Assembly: GCA_017308235.1 (NCBI GenBank)
Contig: JAFKFL010000010.1
Location: forward strand, 186,001-250,000
DNA from: Alphaproteobacteria bacterium
GTDB taxonomy: Bacteria > Pseudomonadota > Alphaproteobacteria > Reyranellales > Reyranellaceae
Reading direction: 5' to 3'
DNA: 64,000 bases
Numbering within the stretch: the first letter of the stretch is position 1; each line of letters starts with the position of its first letter. The notes beneath the pieces were generated by a model. It saw nothing but the letters and a program-made list of their open reading frames with translations. It made no database searches and was not told where the DNA came from. This document shows positions 23,728-32,539 of the stretch, piece after piece. A program made the translations under genes and the position numbers.

Positions 23728-25527
23728 ATGCGAAGACGCTCCCTGCTCGCAGGCCTGACAGCCCTCGCCGTCGCTGGTCTCCCCAACGAGACTCCAGCGG
23801 CACCGAAATTCTCCCGCGTCCGACCGGGCGAACCCGGATGGCCATCGGTCACGACGTGGGAGGATTTGCGCAAGAGCGTCGACGATCGGCTCGTCAAAGT
23901 GCAGCCAGCCCTCGATGTGTGCCGCGTCGATCCCGATGCCGCGGCATGTCGCGAGCTCTTCAGGGAATTGAAGAATCCCTACTTCATCGGCGACGACCCA
24001 AGCCTGACCCAGACGCTGGGCTGGGTCGATGCCTGGACGTCGCAGCCCAGCATCTATGCGGTGGCCGCGCGTCGAACCGAGGATGTCGTCGCTGCGGTGA
24101 ATTTCGCCCGCACACACCGGTTGCGGTTGGTCGTGCGCGGCGGCGGCCACAGCTACCTCGGCACCTCCAACGCGCCCGACTCGCTCATGGTCTGGACGCG
24201 CGCGATGAACGAGGTCGTCTTGCACGACGCTTTCGTCGCACGAGGCTGTGCCGGCCAGCAGCGGGCGCAACCGGCCGTATCGGTCGGTGCGGGCGCGCTC
24301 TGGATGCAGACCTATAACGCCGTCACCACGGACGGCGGGCGCTACGTGCAAGGCGGCGGCTGCGGCACGGTCGGTGTGGCCGGTCTCGTGCAGGGTGGCG
24401 GCTTTGGCAGCTATACGAAGAACTACGGTATTGCCGCGGCGAGCCTCCTCGAGGCGGAGATCGTCACAGCCGATGGCGTCGTGCGCCTGGCCAATGCCTG
24501 CACCCATCCTGACTTGTTCTGGGCCCTGAAGGGCGGTGGCGGCGGCACGTTCGGCGTCGTGACGCGCGTCACCCTGCGCACCCATGAGCTGCCGTCGTTC
24601 TTCGGCGGCATCGCTGTCACCATCAAGGCGTCATCCGATTCAGCTTTTCGAGAGCTGATCGGCCGCTTCATCGCCTTCTACGCAGAGAGCCTCGCCAATC
24701 GACATTGGGGCGAGATCGCAAACGTCCGGCCGGGCAATCGACTCGACATCGAGATGTCGTTCCAGGGATTGACCCTCGAAGAGGCCGACGCCGTATGGCG
24801 ACCCTTTCTCGACGGCGTGAAGGCAGCTCCGCAGGATTTCACGTTCGAGAAGGCGCCGCGCATGCGAGTCGCGCCGGCGCGGCATCGTTGGGATCCAGCC
24901 TTCCTAAAAAGCTTCGCGCCCGCTGCCGTCCGAACCGACGACCGGGTCGGTGCCTCGGCGGACAATATCTTCTGGGCCGCCAACGTCAGCGAGGCCGGGC
25001 ACGTTATCGAAGACTTCGAATCGCGTTGGCTGCCGGCGTCGTTGCTGCAGTCCGGCCGCCGCAGCGAGCTGGTCGAGGCGCTGGTTGCGGCGGCGCGCCA
25101 TTCGACGATCGAGATCCATTTCCAGAAGGGGCTCGCCGGCGGCGCCGAGGAGGCAATCGCCGCCGCACGTGACACGGCGATGAATCCGGCAGTGATCGAA
25201 GCCTTTGCGCTTGCGATCGTGGCGAGCGAGGCACCGCCCGCCTATCCCGGCCTTCGTGGCCATCAGCCGGATCTTGCGCAGGGGCGGTGCAATGCCGCGA
25301 AGGTTCGCAAGGCCGCAACCGAGCTTCGCAAAGTGGCGCCAGCACCCGGCGCCTACGTCGCTGAAAGCAGCTATTTCGAGACCGACTGGCAGGCGGCCTA
25401 CTGGGGCGCCCACTATCCGCGACTGCGGGCCGTGAAGGACAAGTACGATCCCGAAGGGCTGTTCTTCGTCCATCATGGCGTCGGCAGCGAGGACTGGAGT
25501 CCCGACGGCTTCACCCGCCTCACCTAG
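23728..25527 (+). CDS. Tat-exported BBE-type FAD-linked oxidase (copy 2)
   Basis: A 599-residue paralogue of the preceding oxidase, alignable along its length. The leader MRRRSLLAGLTALAVAGLP has an RRRSLL twin-arginine-like motif. Flavin sites are retained: LRLVVRGGGHSYLGTSNAPD with the FAD-linking histidine, and GGGCGTVGVAGLVQGGGFG with the cysteine predicted for the second covalent bond. The BBE end is YWGAHYPRLRAVKDKYDPEG. It is separated from copy 1 by a 180-base gap filled by a palindromic repeat, which suggests tandem duplication and perhaps separate expression. The last four bases overlap the end of a convergent small gene. Substrate unknown; probably periplasmic. Confidence 0.9.
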   Translation: MRRRSLLAGLTALAVAGLPNETPAAPKFSRVRPGEPGWPSVTTWEDLRKSVDDRLVKVQPALDVCRVDPDAAACRELFRELKNPYFIGDDPSLTQTLGWVDAWTSQPSIYAVAARRTEDVVAAVNFARTHRLRLVVRGGGHSYLGTSNAPDSLMVWTRAMNEVVLHDAFVARGCAGQQRAQPAVSVGAGALWMQTYNAVTTDGGRYVQGGGCGTVGVAGLVQGGGFGSYTKNYGIAAASLLEAEIVTADGVVRLANACTHPDLFWALKGGGGGTFGVVTRVTLRTHELPSFFGGIAVTIKASSDSAFRELIGRFIAFYAESLANRHWGEIANVRPGNRLDIEMSFQGLTLEEADAVWRPFLDGVKAAPQDFTFEKAPRMRVAPARHRWDPAFLKSFAPAAVRTDDRVGASADNIFWAANVSEAGHVIEDFESRWLPASLLQSGRRSELVEALVAAARHSTIEIHFQKGLAGGAEEAIAAARDTAMNPAVIEAFALAIVASEAPPAYPGLRGHQPDLAQGRCNAAKVRKAATELRKVAPAPGAYVAESSYFETDWQAAYWGAHYPRLRAVKDKYDPEGLFFVHHGVGSEDWSPDGFTRLT

Positions 25528-25739
25528 ACGAGTGTTCCGATCAATCGCAATAATTCTTGCTTCTCCGGACCTTGGCCGCTCCGGCTGAGAAAGGCTCCGA
25601 TGTCGATATCGGAAATCTTGCCGCCTGAAGCGAGATTGGGTTCATGTCTGATGAATACGCACGTAACCACCGGATCGTGGGCGAGAGACCAACGATCCCC
25701 ATTGGCACTCTGGTAGAGTTCTCGAGTCTGAATGCTCAT
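25524..25739 (-). CDS. Small conserved hypothetical protein
   Basis: A 71-residue protein, MSIQTRELYQSANGDRWSLA and continuing with DPVVTCVFIRHEPNLASGG, ending GPEKQELLRLIGTLV. I recognise the pattern as a small conserved family in rhizobia-like alphaproteobacteria, with no known function. The start at 25739 follows GAGGGAG; the longer frame to 25808 overlaps the neighbouring gene. The ATG overlaps the stop of the preceding minus-strand small gene (ATGA), so the two are translationally coupled. Its 3' end overlaps the convergent oxidase gene by four bases. Confidence 0.75.
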   Translation of the reverse strand: MSIQTRELYQSANGDRWSLAHDPVVTCVFIRHEPNLASGGKISDIDIGAFLSRSGQGPEKQELLRLIGTLV

Positions 25740-25945
25740 CGGATTACTCCCTCTATCGTTCGAGCTCCCGCCAGGGGCTCCCAGCCGTCGAGCAACAGGC
25801 CGTCCCAATTGACGATGCCCTGTTCCTGATGCCCAAATTTGGCGTTACGGCGATAAGCGTCCTCCCATGCTGGTTCCCATGCGAATGTCGTATCGCTCGA
25901 CCGATCATGGACCCAGCAGGGCTCCGAAGGGTCGAATTCGGACAT
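25736..25945 (-). CDS. Small hypothetical protein coupled to the next gene
   Basis: About 69 residues, MSEFDPSEPCWVHDRSSDTT, rich in tryptophan (FAWEPAWEDAYRR; NWDGLLLDGWEP). No family is recognised with certainty. Evidence that it is real: the stop overlaps the start of the small conserved gene downstream by four bases, and the composition is protein-like with several Trp and acidic residues, unlike neighbouring shadow frames. The start is uncertain, because 25963 gives six more residues and neither choice has a strong ribosome site. Function unknown; possibly a partner of the downstream protein. Confidence 0.5.
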   Translation of the reverse strand: MSEFDPSEPCWVHDRSSDTTFAWEPAWEDAYRRNAKFGHQEQGIVNWDGLLLDGWEPLAGARTIEGVIR

Positions 25946-26232
25946 CGGGCGGCGGCTACCCATGTCGTCTCAACGCATTGGCCGTTGCGAGGCTGCCATT
26001 GTTCTACTCTGCGCTGTCCGACGGTGCGGTCCATAACACGCTGACCATCGCGGTGCCCGCGATGGGGAAGTGCCCGCATCGGTGACCCCCTCCGGCCTTT
26101 CCGGCCACCTCCCCAGGTTCGCCAGAAGACAGACGAATCAATCAGCACCGATATAGCGGTTAGCCAACGCCTTGCAGGCAGCGATGAGCGGCCTATAACA
26201 TGGGCTGCAGGGCGGCCTGTAAGGAGGGACTC
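25946..26232. other. Intergenic region before phaA
   Basis: About 290 bases between the divergent small-gene pair and phaA. I see no convincing gene. A 7-base hairpin (catcgcg, 26046-26052, with cgcgatg, 26058-26064) and a CCGG-rich palindromic patch near 26095 are present. Promoters for both directions must lie here, but no strong -35/-10 pair stands out. Confidence 0.5.
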
Positions 26233-27414
26233 ATGGCTACAGATATCGTCATCGCGAGCGCGGCGCGCACGCCCATCGGCTCTTTCAATGGTGCCTTCGG
26301 GTCCGTCCCCGCCCACGACCTCGGCAAGGCCGCGATCAAGGGTGCGCTGGAGCGCGCCAAGGTGAAGCCGGAAGAGGTCGACGAGGTCATCATGGGCCAG
26401 ATCCTGAGCGCGGGTCAGGGCCAGAACCCGGCGCGCCAGGCCGCGGTCAACTCAGGCATCCCGGTCGAGAAGACAGCGCTCGGCATCAATCAGCTGTGCG
26501 GCTCGGGCCTGCGGGCCGTCGCCTTCGGCTGGCAGGCGATCCGCAATGGCGACGCCTCGATCATGGTGGTCGGTGGCCAGGAGAGCATGAGCCAGGCTCC
26601 GCACGTCGCCCATTTGCGCGACGGCGTGAAGATGGGCGAGATGAAGATGATCGATTCCATGATCAAGGACGGTCTGTGGGACGCCTTCAACGGCTATCAC
26701 ATGGGCAACACGGCGGAGAACGTGGCGCAGAAGTACCAGATCACCCGCGCCGAACAGGATGCCTTCGCGGCCTCGTCGCAGAACAAGGCCGAGGCGGCAC
26801 AGAAGAGCGGCCGCTTCAAGGACGAGATCATTCCGGTGTCGGTCAAGACGCGCAGGGGCGAGGTCGTGGTCGATACCGACGAGTTCCCCCGCCACGGCAC
26901 GACGGCGGAGGCGCTGGGCAAGCTGCGCCCCGCTTTCACCAAGGAAGGCGGCTCGGTCACCGCGGGCAACGCCTCGGGCATCAATGACGGCGCGGCGGCG
27001 CTCGTCCTGATGACCGCTGACGAGGCCAAGAAGCGTGGCGTGAAGCCCTTGGCCAAGATCGTGTCGTGGGCGACCACGGGCGTCGATCCGTCGGTCATGG
27101 GCATCGGTCCCGTCACCGCCTCGCAGGCCGCGCTCAAGAAGGCCGGCTGGACGGTGAAGGATCTCGACCTCGTCGAGGCCAATGAAGCGTTCGCCGCGCA
27201 GGCCGTCGCGGTCGGCAAGGAACTCGGCCTCGACCCGGCGAAGCTCAACGTCAACGGTGGCGCGATCGCGCTCGGCCATCCGATCGGCGCCTCGGGCGCG
27301 CGCGTGCTGACGACGCTCCTCTACGAGATGCAGAAGCGCGATGCCAAGAAGGGCCTCGCCACGCTCTGCATCGGTGGCGGCATGGGCATCGCCATGTGCG
27401 TCCAGCGCGACTGA
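26233..27414 (+). CDS. phaA: Acetyl-CoA C-acetyltransferase (beta-ketothiolase)
   Basis: A 393-residue biosynthetic thiolase joining two acetyl-CoA into acetoacetyl-CoA, the first step of poly-3-hydroxybutyrate synthesis. All catalytic blocks are present: [19 protein letters not shown] with the nucleophilic Cys near 89, [19 protein letters not shown] with His near 349, and [16 protein letters not shown] with the second Cys near 379. The start follows AAGGAGGGAC (26221-26230). Tetrameric cytosolic enzyme. phaB lies 1.45 kb downstream with an MFS gene between, an unusual break of the classic phaAB pair. Confidence 0.95.
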   Translation: MATDIVIASAARTPIGSFNGAFGSVPAHDLGKAAIKGALERAKVKPEEVDEVIMGQILSAGQGQNPARQAAVNSGIPVEKTALGINQLCGSGLRAVAFGWQAIRNGDASIMVVGGQESMSQAPHVAHLRDGVKMGEMKMIDSMIKDGLWDAFNGYHMGNTAENVAQKYQITRAEQDAFAASSQNKAEAAQKSGRFKDEIIPVSVKTRRGEVVVDTDEFPRHGTTAEALGKLRPAFTKEGGSVTAGNASGINDGAAALVLMTADEAKKRGVKPLAKIVSWATTGVDPSVMGIGPVTASQAALKKAGWTVKDLDLVEANEAFAAQAVAVGKELGLDPAKLNVNGGAIALGHPIGASGARVLTTLLYEMQKRDAKKGLATLCIGGGMGIAMCVQRD

Positions 27415-27425
27415 TCTTCTTCCGG

Positions 27426-27478
27426 ACCGCGGGCGTCTCGCTCGCTCTTTGCTCATGGGCGAGCGAGACGCTCGCGGT
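27426..27478. repeat. 20-base-stem inverted repeat after phaA
   Basis: accgcgggcgtctcgctcgc (27426-27445) pairs with gcgagcgagacgctcgcggt (27459-27478), with one G-T pair and a 13-base loop. It lies 11 bases after the phaA stop. The long stem without a T-run suggests either a dispersed palindrome or a transcript-stabilising or terminating structure separating phaA from the MFS gene. Confidence 0.6.
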
Positions 27479-27564
27479 CTAAAAGACAATTGAACGCCGC
27501 TTGCGGATAGAGCGGTGACGATCGGGTTCCTAGGTTTGCGGCAACGTGAACCCAGGAGCCCCTC

Positions 27565-28797
27565 ATGTCTTCGTCCCCTAGCGAAGCGCTTCCTCCGACC
27601 TTCAATCGACTGGCGTGGTCGAACCTCGCCGCGCAGTCGGCCGAACAAGTGGCACTGGCGGCGGCGCCGATCGTGGCCGTGCTGCTGTTGGGCGCCGGCG
27701 AAGCCGAAACAGGCGCACTGCAAACCGCACTCACCCTGCCATTTGTCTTGTTCGCGATTCCGGCCGGCCTGATGGCCGATCGTCTCTCTCGCCGCTGGCT
27801 GATGGCCGGCGCCGAGGCACTACGCGCGGCGGCCCTGTTGGGCATTCTCGCCGCCTTGTGGTTCGGCCTCCTCGGCATGCCGCTGCTTGCCCTGCTGGGC
27901 TTCGTCGCGGTGTGCGGCACGGTGGTCTACAGTGTCGCCGCCCCCTCGCTGGTGCCGTCGCTGGTTCAGCCTTCGGCATTGCCGGCCGCCAATGCGCGCA
28001 TCGAGCTTGCCCGCACCGTCGCCTTCGCCGGCGGACCCGCGCTGGGCGGCCTTCTGGTCGGCTGGATCGGCGCGGCGCCAGCCTTCGGCTGCGCCGCGGC
28101 CCTCTCGATCATAGCCGTTGCCCTGCTGGCCGGCCTGTTCGAACCGGCGCGCGCGCCCATCCCACGCCGGCATCCGCTGCAAGAGATCAAGGAAGGCGCG
28201 GCCTTCGTCTTCGGGCACGATCTCCTGCGGCCGGTTTTCGTCACCCAGTTCATCTTCAACACGGCGTCCTTCGTGATCCTGGCCGTGTTCGTGCCCTATG
28301 CCGTGCATCGGCTCGGCCTCACGGCCTTCGGTGTCGGCATCGTGCTCGGCATGTATGGCGTCGGCATGGTCGTGGGCGCGCTGTTGGCCACGCGTATCAT
28401 GCGCCGCCTGGCTTTCGGCACCGTGATCGGCCTTGGCCCTGTCACCGGCTTTGTCGCATCGGGTGTCATGGCCCTGACGACGGTCGTTCCCACGCCCCTC
28501 CTCGCAGGACTGAGCTTCTTCCTGCTGGGAGCCGGTCCTATCATCTGGGTCATCAGCACGACGACGCTGCGCCAGTCGGTGACGCCGCCGCGTCTGCTCG
28601 GCCGAGTCTCGGCCATCAACATCATGGCCTACGGCGCGCGGCCGCTGGGCGCGGCGCTGGGCGCCACTGTCGGCGGCGCTTTCGGTGCCGAAGCCTGTCT
28701 TTATCTCGCGATGGCGGGCTTTGCTGCCCAGGCACTCGTCATCCTCATGTCACAAGCCGTCGCGCTCCTTCGTCAACCGGAAATGGTCTCCGACTGA
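27565..28797 (+). CDS. MFS transporter (enterobactin-exporter / DHA3-like)
   Basis: A 410-residue major facilitator with about 12 hydrophobic segments. The N-terminal half has the TLPFVLFAIPAGLMADRLSRR loop (G-x-x-x-D-R-x-x-R motif A, here GLMADRLSRRW), and FAGGPALGGLLVGWIGAAPA follows helix 5. The second half includes FGVGIVLGMYGVGMVVGALL. The pattern resembles DHA3-type drug or siderophore exporters. It starts after CAGGAGCC. It lies between phaA and phaB on the same strand but is probably not part of PHA synthesis. Substrate unknown. Confidence 0.88.
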   Translation: MSSSPSEALPPTFNRLAWSNLAAQSAEQVALAAAPIVAVLLLGAGEAETGALQTALTLPFVLFAIPAGLMADRLSRRWLMAGAEALRAAALLGILAALWFGLLGMPLLALLGFVAVCGTVVYSVAAPSLVPSLVQPSALPAANARIELARTVAFAGGPALGGLLVGWIGAAPAFGCAAALSIIAVALLAGLFEPARAPIPRRHPLQEIKEGAAFVFGHDLLRPVFVTQFIFNTASFVILAVFVPYAVHRLGLTAFGVGIVLGMYGVGMVVGALLATRIMRRLAFGTVIGLGPVTGFVASGVMALTTVVPTPLLAGLSFFLLGAGPIIWVISTTTLRQSVTPPRLLGRVSAINIMAYGARPLGAALGATVGGAFGAEACLYLAMAGFAAQALVILMSQAVALLRQPEMVSD

Positions 28798-28864
28798 TCG
28801 CTTTACTTGCCTCCGACCCCGTGACTCCGGCTACAGTATCGGTGCCAGAGTCAGGGAGGAAACA

Positions 28865-29590
28865 ATGGCTGGACGAGTGGCATTGGTGACCGGCGGAACG
28901 CGTGGCATAGGCGCGGCCATCTCCAGGATGCTGAAGTTACGAGGGTATGCGGTCGCCGCGAATTACGCCGGCAATGATGTAGCCGCCGCCGCCTTTAAGG
29001 AGGAGACCGGCATTCCGGTCTACAAGTTCGATGTCGGTGACTATGCCGCGGTGAAGGAAGCGATAACCCAGATCGAAAAAGAGCTCGGGCCGATCGAGAT
29101 CATCGTCAACAACGCCGGCATCACACGCGATGGCACCATGCGCCGGCTCGACCGCAGCATGTGGGACGCCGTGATCGATACCAACCTCGGCTCCTGCTTC
29201 AACGTCAGCAAGGCAGTGTGGGACGGCATGAACCAGCGCGGCTTCGGCCGCATCGTCAACATCGGCTCGATCAACGGCCAGGGCGGCCAGTACGGCCAGG
29301 TGAACTATGCCGCGGCCAAGTCGGGCATCCATGGTTTCACCAAGGCGCTCGCCCAGGAAGGCGCGGCCAAGGGCGTTACCGTCAATGCGATCGCGCCGGG
29401 CTACACCGACACCGACATGGTTTCGGCCGTTCCGGCCAACGTGCTGGAGAAGATCATCGCCAAGATTCCCGTGGGACGCCTCGGCAAAGCCGACGAGATC
29501 GCGCGTGGCGTCCTGTTCCTGATCGCCGATGACGCAGGCTTCATCACCGGCTCGACGCTGTCGATCAATGGCGGGCAGCACATGTACTGA
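28865..29590 (+). CDS. phaB: Acetoacetyl-CoA reductase
   Basis: A 241-residue short-chain dehydrogenase. Cofactor motif TGGTRGIG near residue 9, NNAGITRDGTMRRLD (a PhaB hallmark), catalytic Ser in NIGSINGQGGQYGQVNY with Tyr-x-x-x-Lys following (NYAAAKSG), and the PhaB-type ending INGGQHMY. It reduces acetoacetyl-CoA to (R)-3-hydroxybutyryl-CoA, the PHA synthase substrate. The start follows AGGGAGGAAACA. The longer open frame from 28685 overlaps the MFS gene and is not used. A strong terminator follows at 29619. Confidence 0.96.
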   Translation: MAGRVALVTGGTRGIGAAISRMLKLRGYAVAANYAGNDVAAAAFKEETGIPVYKFDVGDYAAVKEAITQIEKELGPIEIIVNNAGITRDGTMRRLDRSMWDAVIDTNLGSCFNVSKAVWDGMNQRGFGRIVNIGSINGQGGQYGQVNYAAAKSGIHGFTKALAQEGAAKGVTVNAIAPGYTDTDMVSAVPANVLEKIIAKIPVGRLGKADEIARGVLFLIADDAGFITGSTLSINGGQHMY

Positions 29591-29618
29591 CGCAGCGACT
29601 GCGTCATGGATAAGATAA

Positions 29619-29648
29619 GGGCCGGCCCAGTCGCCGGCCCTTTTTGTT
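29619..29648 (+). terminator. Intrinsic terminator after phaB
   Basis: A perfect GC-rich 8-base stem, GGGCCGGC (29619-29626) with GCCGGCCC (29633-29640), a 6-base loop and TTTTTGTT. It is the clearest rho-independent terminator in the window. It ends the phaB transcript 28 bases after the stop codon and separates it from the following AhpD-like gene. Confidence 0.9.
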
Positions 29649-29660
29649 CGGGAGTCCGCA

Positions 29661-30059
29661 ATGCCCAAGCTGATTGAGTACAAGGACATGGATCCGCGCG
29701 CCAAAGCCGTGGTCGAGGCAATCGCCGCCGCGCGCGGCATCGATCCCGGCAGCATCAACAACGTCTGGAAGGCGCTGGCCCGCCACCCTTCGGTGATGGA
29801 GGCGTTTGCCGCGGAAATGAAGGTGGCCTTTGCTCCTGGCAAGCTCGATCCGCTCACCAAAGAGCTGATTTATCTCGCGGTGAGCGTCACCAATCAGTGC
29901 GAATATTGCATCGCCTCGCACGGCACGATGGCACGACGCAAGGGCATGACCGAGGAAATGCACGAGGAATTCATGGCTGTCGTGCTGGCGGCGCAAAAGG
30001 GCAACAAGATCGCGACGGCCTATCGCGTTCCCGTCGACGCCGCGTTCGAGGGGGCATGA
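29661..30059 (+). CDS. Carboxymuconolactone decarboxylase / AhpD-like protein
   Basis: A 132-residue all-helical CMD-domain protein with the redox motif CEYCIASH near residues 78-85 (C-x2-C-x3-H), the AhpD peroxidase-type active site rather than that of true decarboxylases. Surrounding KLDPLTKELIYLAVSVTNQ is standard for the family. Likely an alkylhydroperoxidase-like antioxidant or a disulfide exchange protein. The start lies 13 bases after the terminator, so a promoter must overlap it or read-through feeds this gene. The stop overlaps the next start (ATGA), and it heads a tightly packed run of four genes. Confidence 0.88.
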   Translation: MPKLIEYKDMDPRAKAVVEAIAAARGIDPGSINNVWKALARHPSVMEAFAAEMKVAFAPGKLDPLTKELIYLAVSVTNQCEYCIASHGTMARRKGMTEEMHEEFMAVVLAAQKGNKIATAYRVPVDAAFEGA

Positions 30060-30865
30060 TCGTGCCGCAAGAAGCTTCGACCGTGTGGGATGCCAACCTC
30101 TATCTCAAGTTCGCCGACGCCCGCATGCGGCCGGCCATCGATCTGATGGGGCGACTCGATCCGGCGAACGGCGCGCGACCGGATCATGCGATCTACGACC
30201 TGGGCTGCGGCGCCGGCAACATCTCGCGCCTTCTCGCCGAACGGTTTGCCACAAGCCGTGTCATCGGTATCGATTCCTCGGAAGAGATGCTGGCCAAGGC
30301 GCGATCGCAGACAGCCGACAAACGGGTCACCTTCGCGAAAGGCGATCTTGCGGCCTTCAAGCCCGAGGTGCCGCCGTCCATTCTCTACAGCAACGCCGCC
30401 TACCAATGGCTTCCGGGCCATATCGACCTGTTCCCCGGGCTGATGAAGCTGCTGCCGTCGGGTGGACAGCTGGCGATCCAGATGCCGCGCAACCACGATG
30501 CGCCCTCGCATGCGCTGATGCGCACGGCGGCAGAGGCCGGGCCATGGCGTGACAAGCTCGCGGGGATCGGCGGCCTTCCGCGCGTGCATGAACCCGCGCG
30601 CTACTACGATGTGCTGAAGCCGCTCTCCGCCGAGCTCGAAGTCTGGGAGACGATCTATCAGCAGGTGCTCACGGGCAAGGATCCGGTGGCGCAATACACG
30701 GCATCGACCGGTCTGCGGCCGTTCCTCGAAGCGCTTGACGCGGCCGAGCGCACGGCTTTCTCCGACACCTACGCCCGCCTGACGGCTGAGGCCTATCCCA
30801 CGCGGCCCGACGGCATCACGCTCTTCCCCTTCCGGCGACTGTTCATCGTCGCACGCCGCGCATGA
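30056..30865 (+). CDS. tam: Trans-aconitate 2-methyltransferase
   Basis: A 269-residue SAM-dependent methyltransferase. Motif I is YDLGCGAGNISRLLAERF, motif II VIGIDSSEEMLAKA, and FAKGDLAAFKPE follows. The Tam hallmarks are PSILYSNAAYQWLPGHIDLF and LAIQMPRNHDAPSHALMR. It methylates trans-aconitate, a by-product that inhibits the TCA enzyme aconitase. The start overlaps the AhpD-like gene stop by four bases and its own stop overlaps the gamma-glutamyltransferase start by four bases, so the run is translationally coupled. Normal length (E. coli enzyme ~250). Confidence 0.9.
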   Translation: MIVPQEASTVWDANLYLKFADARMRPAIDLMGRLDPANGARPDHAIYDLGCGAGNISRLLAERFATSRVIGIDSSEEMLAKARSQTADKRVTFAKGDLAAFKPEVPPSILYSNAAYQWLPGHIDLFPGLMKLLPSGGQLAIQMPRNHDAPSHALMRTAAEAGPWRDKLAGIGGLPRVHEPARYYDVLKPLSAELEVWETIYQQVLTGKDPVAQYTASTGLRPFLEALDAAERTAFSDTYARLTAEAYPTRPDGITLFPFRRLFIVARRA

Positions 30866-32538
30866 CCCTGCGGCCGCTTTTCGCTGCGCTGGCCCTGGCG
30901 GCAGGCTGTGTGTTGGCGCTGCCCGCTTTGGCACAGCGGCAGACCGCAACGAAGACGATAGTCGCGGCGGCCCATCCGCTGGCGGTCGAGGCCGGGCTGG
31001 AAATCCTGCGCCAGGGCGGCACAGCAGTCGATGCCGCTGCAGCGGTGCAGATGGCGCTGGGTGTCGTCGAGCCGCAATCCTCGGGCATCGGCGGCGGCGG
31101 CTTCCTGCTCTACTACGATGCCGCCTCGCGCACGATCAGCGTCTATGACGGCCGCGAGACGGCGCCAGCGGGTGCCACGCCCGACATGTTCCTGGCGACA
31201 GACCCATCGGGCAAAAAGAAGCCGATGCCGTTTCGCGAGGCTGTCGCCTCGGGCCTGTCGGTCGGCGTGCCGGGTGCGGTGGCGCTGCTCGACCTTGCGC
31301 ACAAAGAACACGGCAAGCTCGCCTGGAAAGACTTGTTTCCGCCGGCGATCGAGCTCGCGCGCAACGGCTATCCGGTCTCGCCGCGCCTTGCCGACTGGCT
31401 GAAGACGATCAAGTCGTTCCGTGACGATCCGTCGGCGCGCGAGATCTACTACAACGCCGACGGCTCGCCGAAGGCGGTCGGCGACCACGTCGTCAATCCG
31501 GCGCTCGCCGACATGATGCGCCGGCTGGCCGACGAAGGGCCGAAGGCGCTTTATGAAGGGCCGGTCGCGGCCGAGATCGCGGCGCGCGCGCAGGGCAATG
31601 TGCGTCCCGGCACGCTGTCGGTGACCGACCTTGCCGCCTATCGCCCGATCAAACGCGAGGCGGTGTGCGGGCCCTATCAGGTCTGGATCGTTTGCGGCAT
31701 GCCGCCGCCATCATCGGGCGGCGTTGCGATCCTGCAGGCGCTGGCGCTGATCGAGCCGTTCAAGCTCGCCCAGGATCAACCCAACGACCTGCGCTCGCTG
31801 CATCTCATTGCCGAGGCCAGTCGTCTCGCCTTCGCCGACCGTAACCGCTACATCGGCGATCCGGCGTTTGTCGACGTGCCTGTCGTCAAGCTTCTCGCGC
31901 CGGCCTATATCGACCAGCGCCGCAAGCGGATCTCGCCCGACAAGAGCATAGGAAAGGCAGCACCGGGCGATCCCAGCTATCCCGAGCACGGCACCAGCCA
32001 TATCACCATCGTCGACCGCTGGGGCAATGCCGTCTCCTTCACCACGACGATCGAAGCGCCGTTCGGCGCGCAGATGATGGTGCAGGGCTTCATCCTGAAC
32101 AACGAGCTCACCGATTTCTCGTGGCTGCCTGAAATGGATGGCCAACCAGTGGCCAATCGCGTGCAGCCCGGCAAACGGCCGCGCTCCTCCATGTCGCCAA
32201 CCTTCGTGCTCGACAAGGAGCGCGCGCTTGTCGTGGCCGTGGGCTCGGCGGGCGGTGCACGCATCATCGGCGACACGCTGCAGGCGCTGATCGGCATGCT
32301 CGACTGGAACCTCTCGCCGCAGCAGGCGCTGGCCTTGCCGCGCATCCTCAACATGAACGGACCGACCATCCTGGAGGATGTTCCGGCACTCAGGGCGCAG
32401 GCGGACGGCTTGCGTGCGCTTGGCCATGAAGTACAAGTCAGCCGTCTTGAAGGCGGCTTGACAGCCATTCGCCGTGCGGGTGATGGCTGGGAAGGCGCTG
32501 CCGATCCACGGCGCGATGGCATCGCCAAAGGAGAGTAG
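30862..32538 (+). CDS. ggt: Gamma-glutamyltransferase
   Basis: A 558-residue precursor with a Sec signal peptide (LRPLFAALALAAGCVLALPA, cleavage near ALAQ). It is an N-terminal-nucleophile hydrolase that self-cleaves before the threonine of HGTSHITIVD near residue 377, giving large and small subunits. Seen: GGTAVDAAAAVQMALGVVEP, SGIGGGGFLLYY, and GSAGGARIIGDTLQ in the small subunit. It removes gamma-glutamyl groups from glutathione and related peptides in the periplasm. The start overlaps tam by four bases. Confidence 0.95.
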   Translation: MTLRPLFAALALAAGCVLALPALAQRQTATKTIVAAAHPLAVEAGLEILRQGGTAVDAAAAVQMALGVVEPQSSGIGGGGFLLYYDAASRTISVYDGRETAPAGATPDMFLATDPSGKKKPMPFREAVASGLSVGVPGAVALLDLAHKEHGKLAWKDLFPPAIELARNGYPVSPRLADWLKTIKSFRDDPSAREIYYNADGSPKAVGDHVVNPALADMMRRLADEGPKALYEGPVAAEIAARAQGNVRPGTLSVTDLAAYRPIKREAVCGPYQVWIVCGMPPPSSGGVAILQALALIEPFKLAQDQPNDLRSLHLIAEASRLAFADRNRYIGDPAFVDVPVVKLLAPAYIDQRRKRISPDKSIGKAAPGDPSYPEHGTSHITIVDRWGNAVSFTTTIEAPFGAQMMVQGFILNNELTDFSWLPEMDGQPVANRVQPGKRPRSSMSPTFVLDKERALVVAVGSAGGARIIGDTLQALIGMLDWNLSPQQALALPRILNMNGPTILEDVPALRAQADGLRALGHEVQVSRLEGGLTAIRRAGDGWEGAADPRRDGIAKGE

Positions 32539-32539
32539 A

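Noticed and set aside
25753-26316. 187-residue minus-strand frame over the phaA upstream region
   Set aside because: It crosses the phaA start and the small-gene pair, has no recognisable domain and has shadow-like composition.
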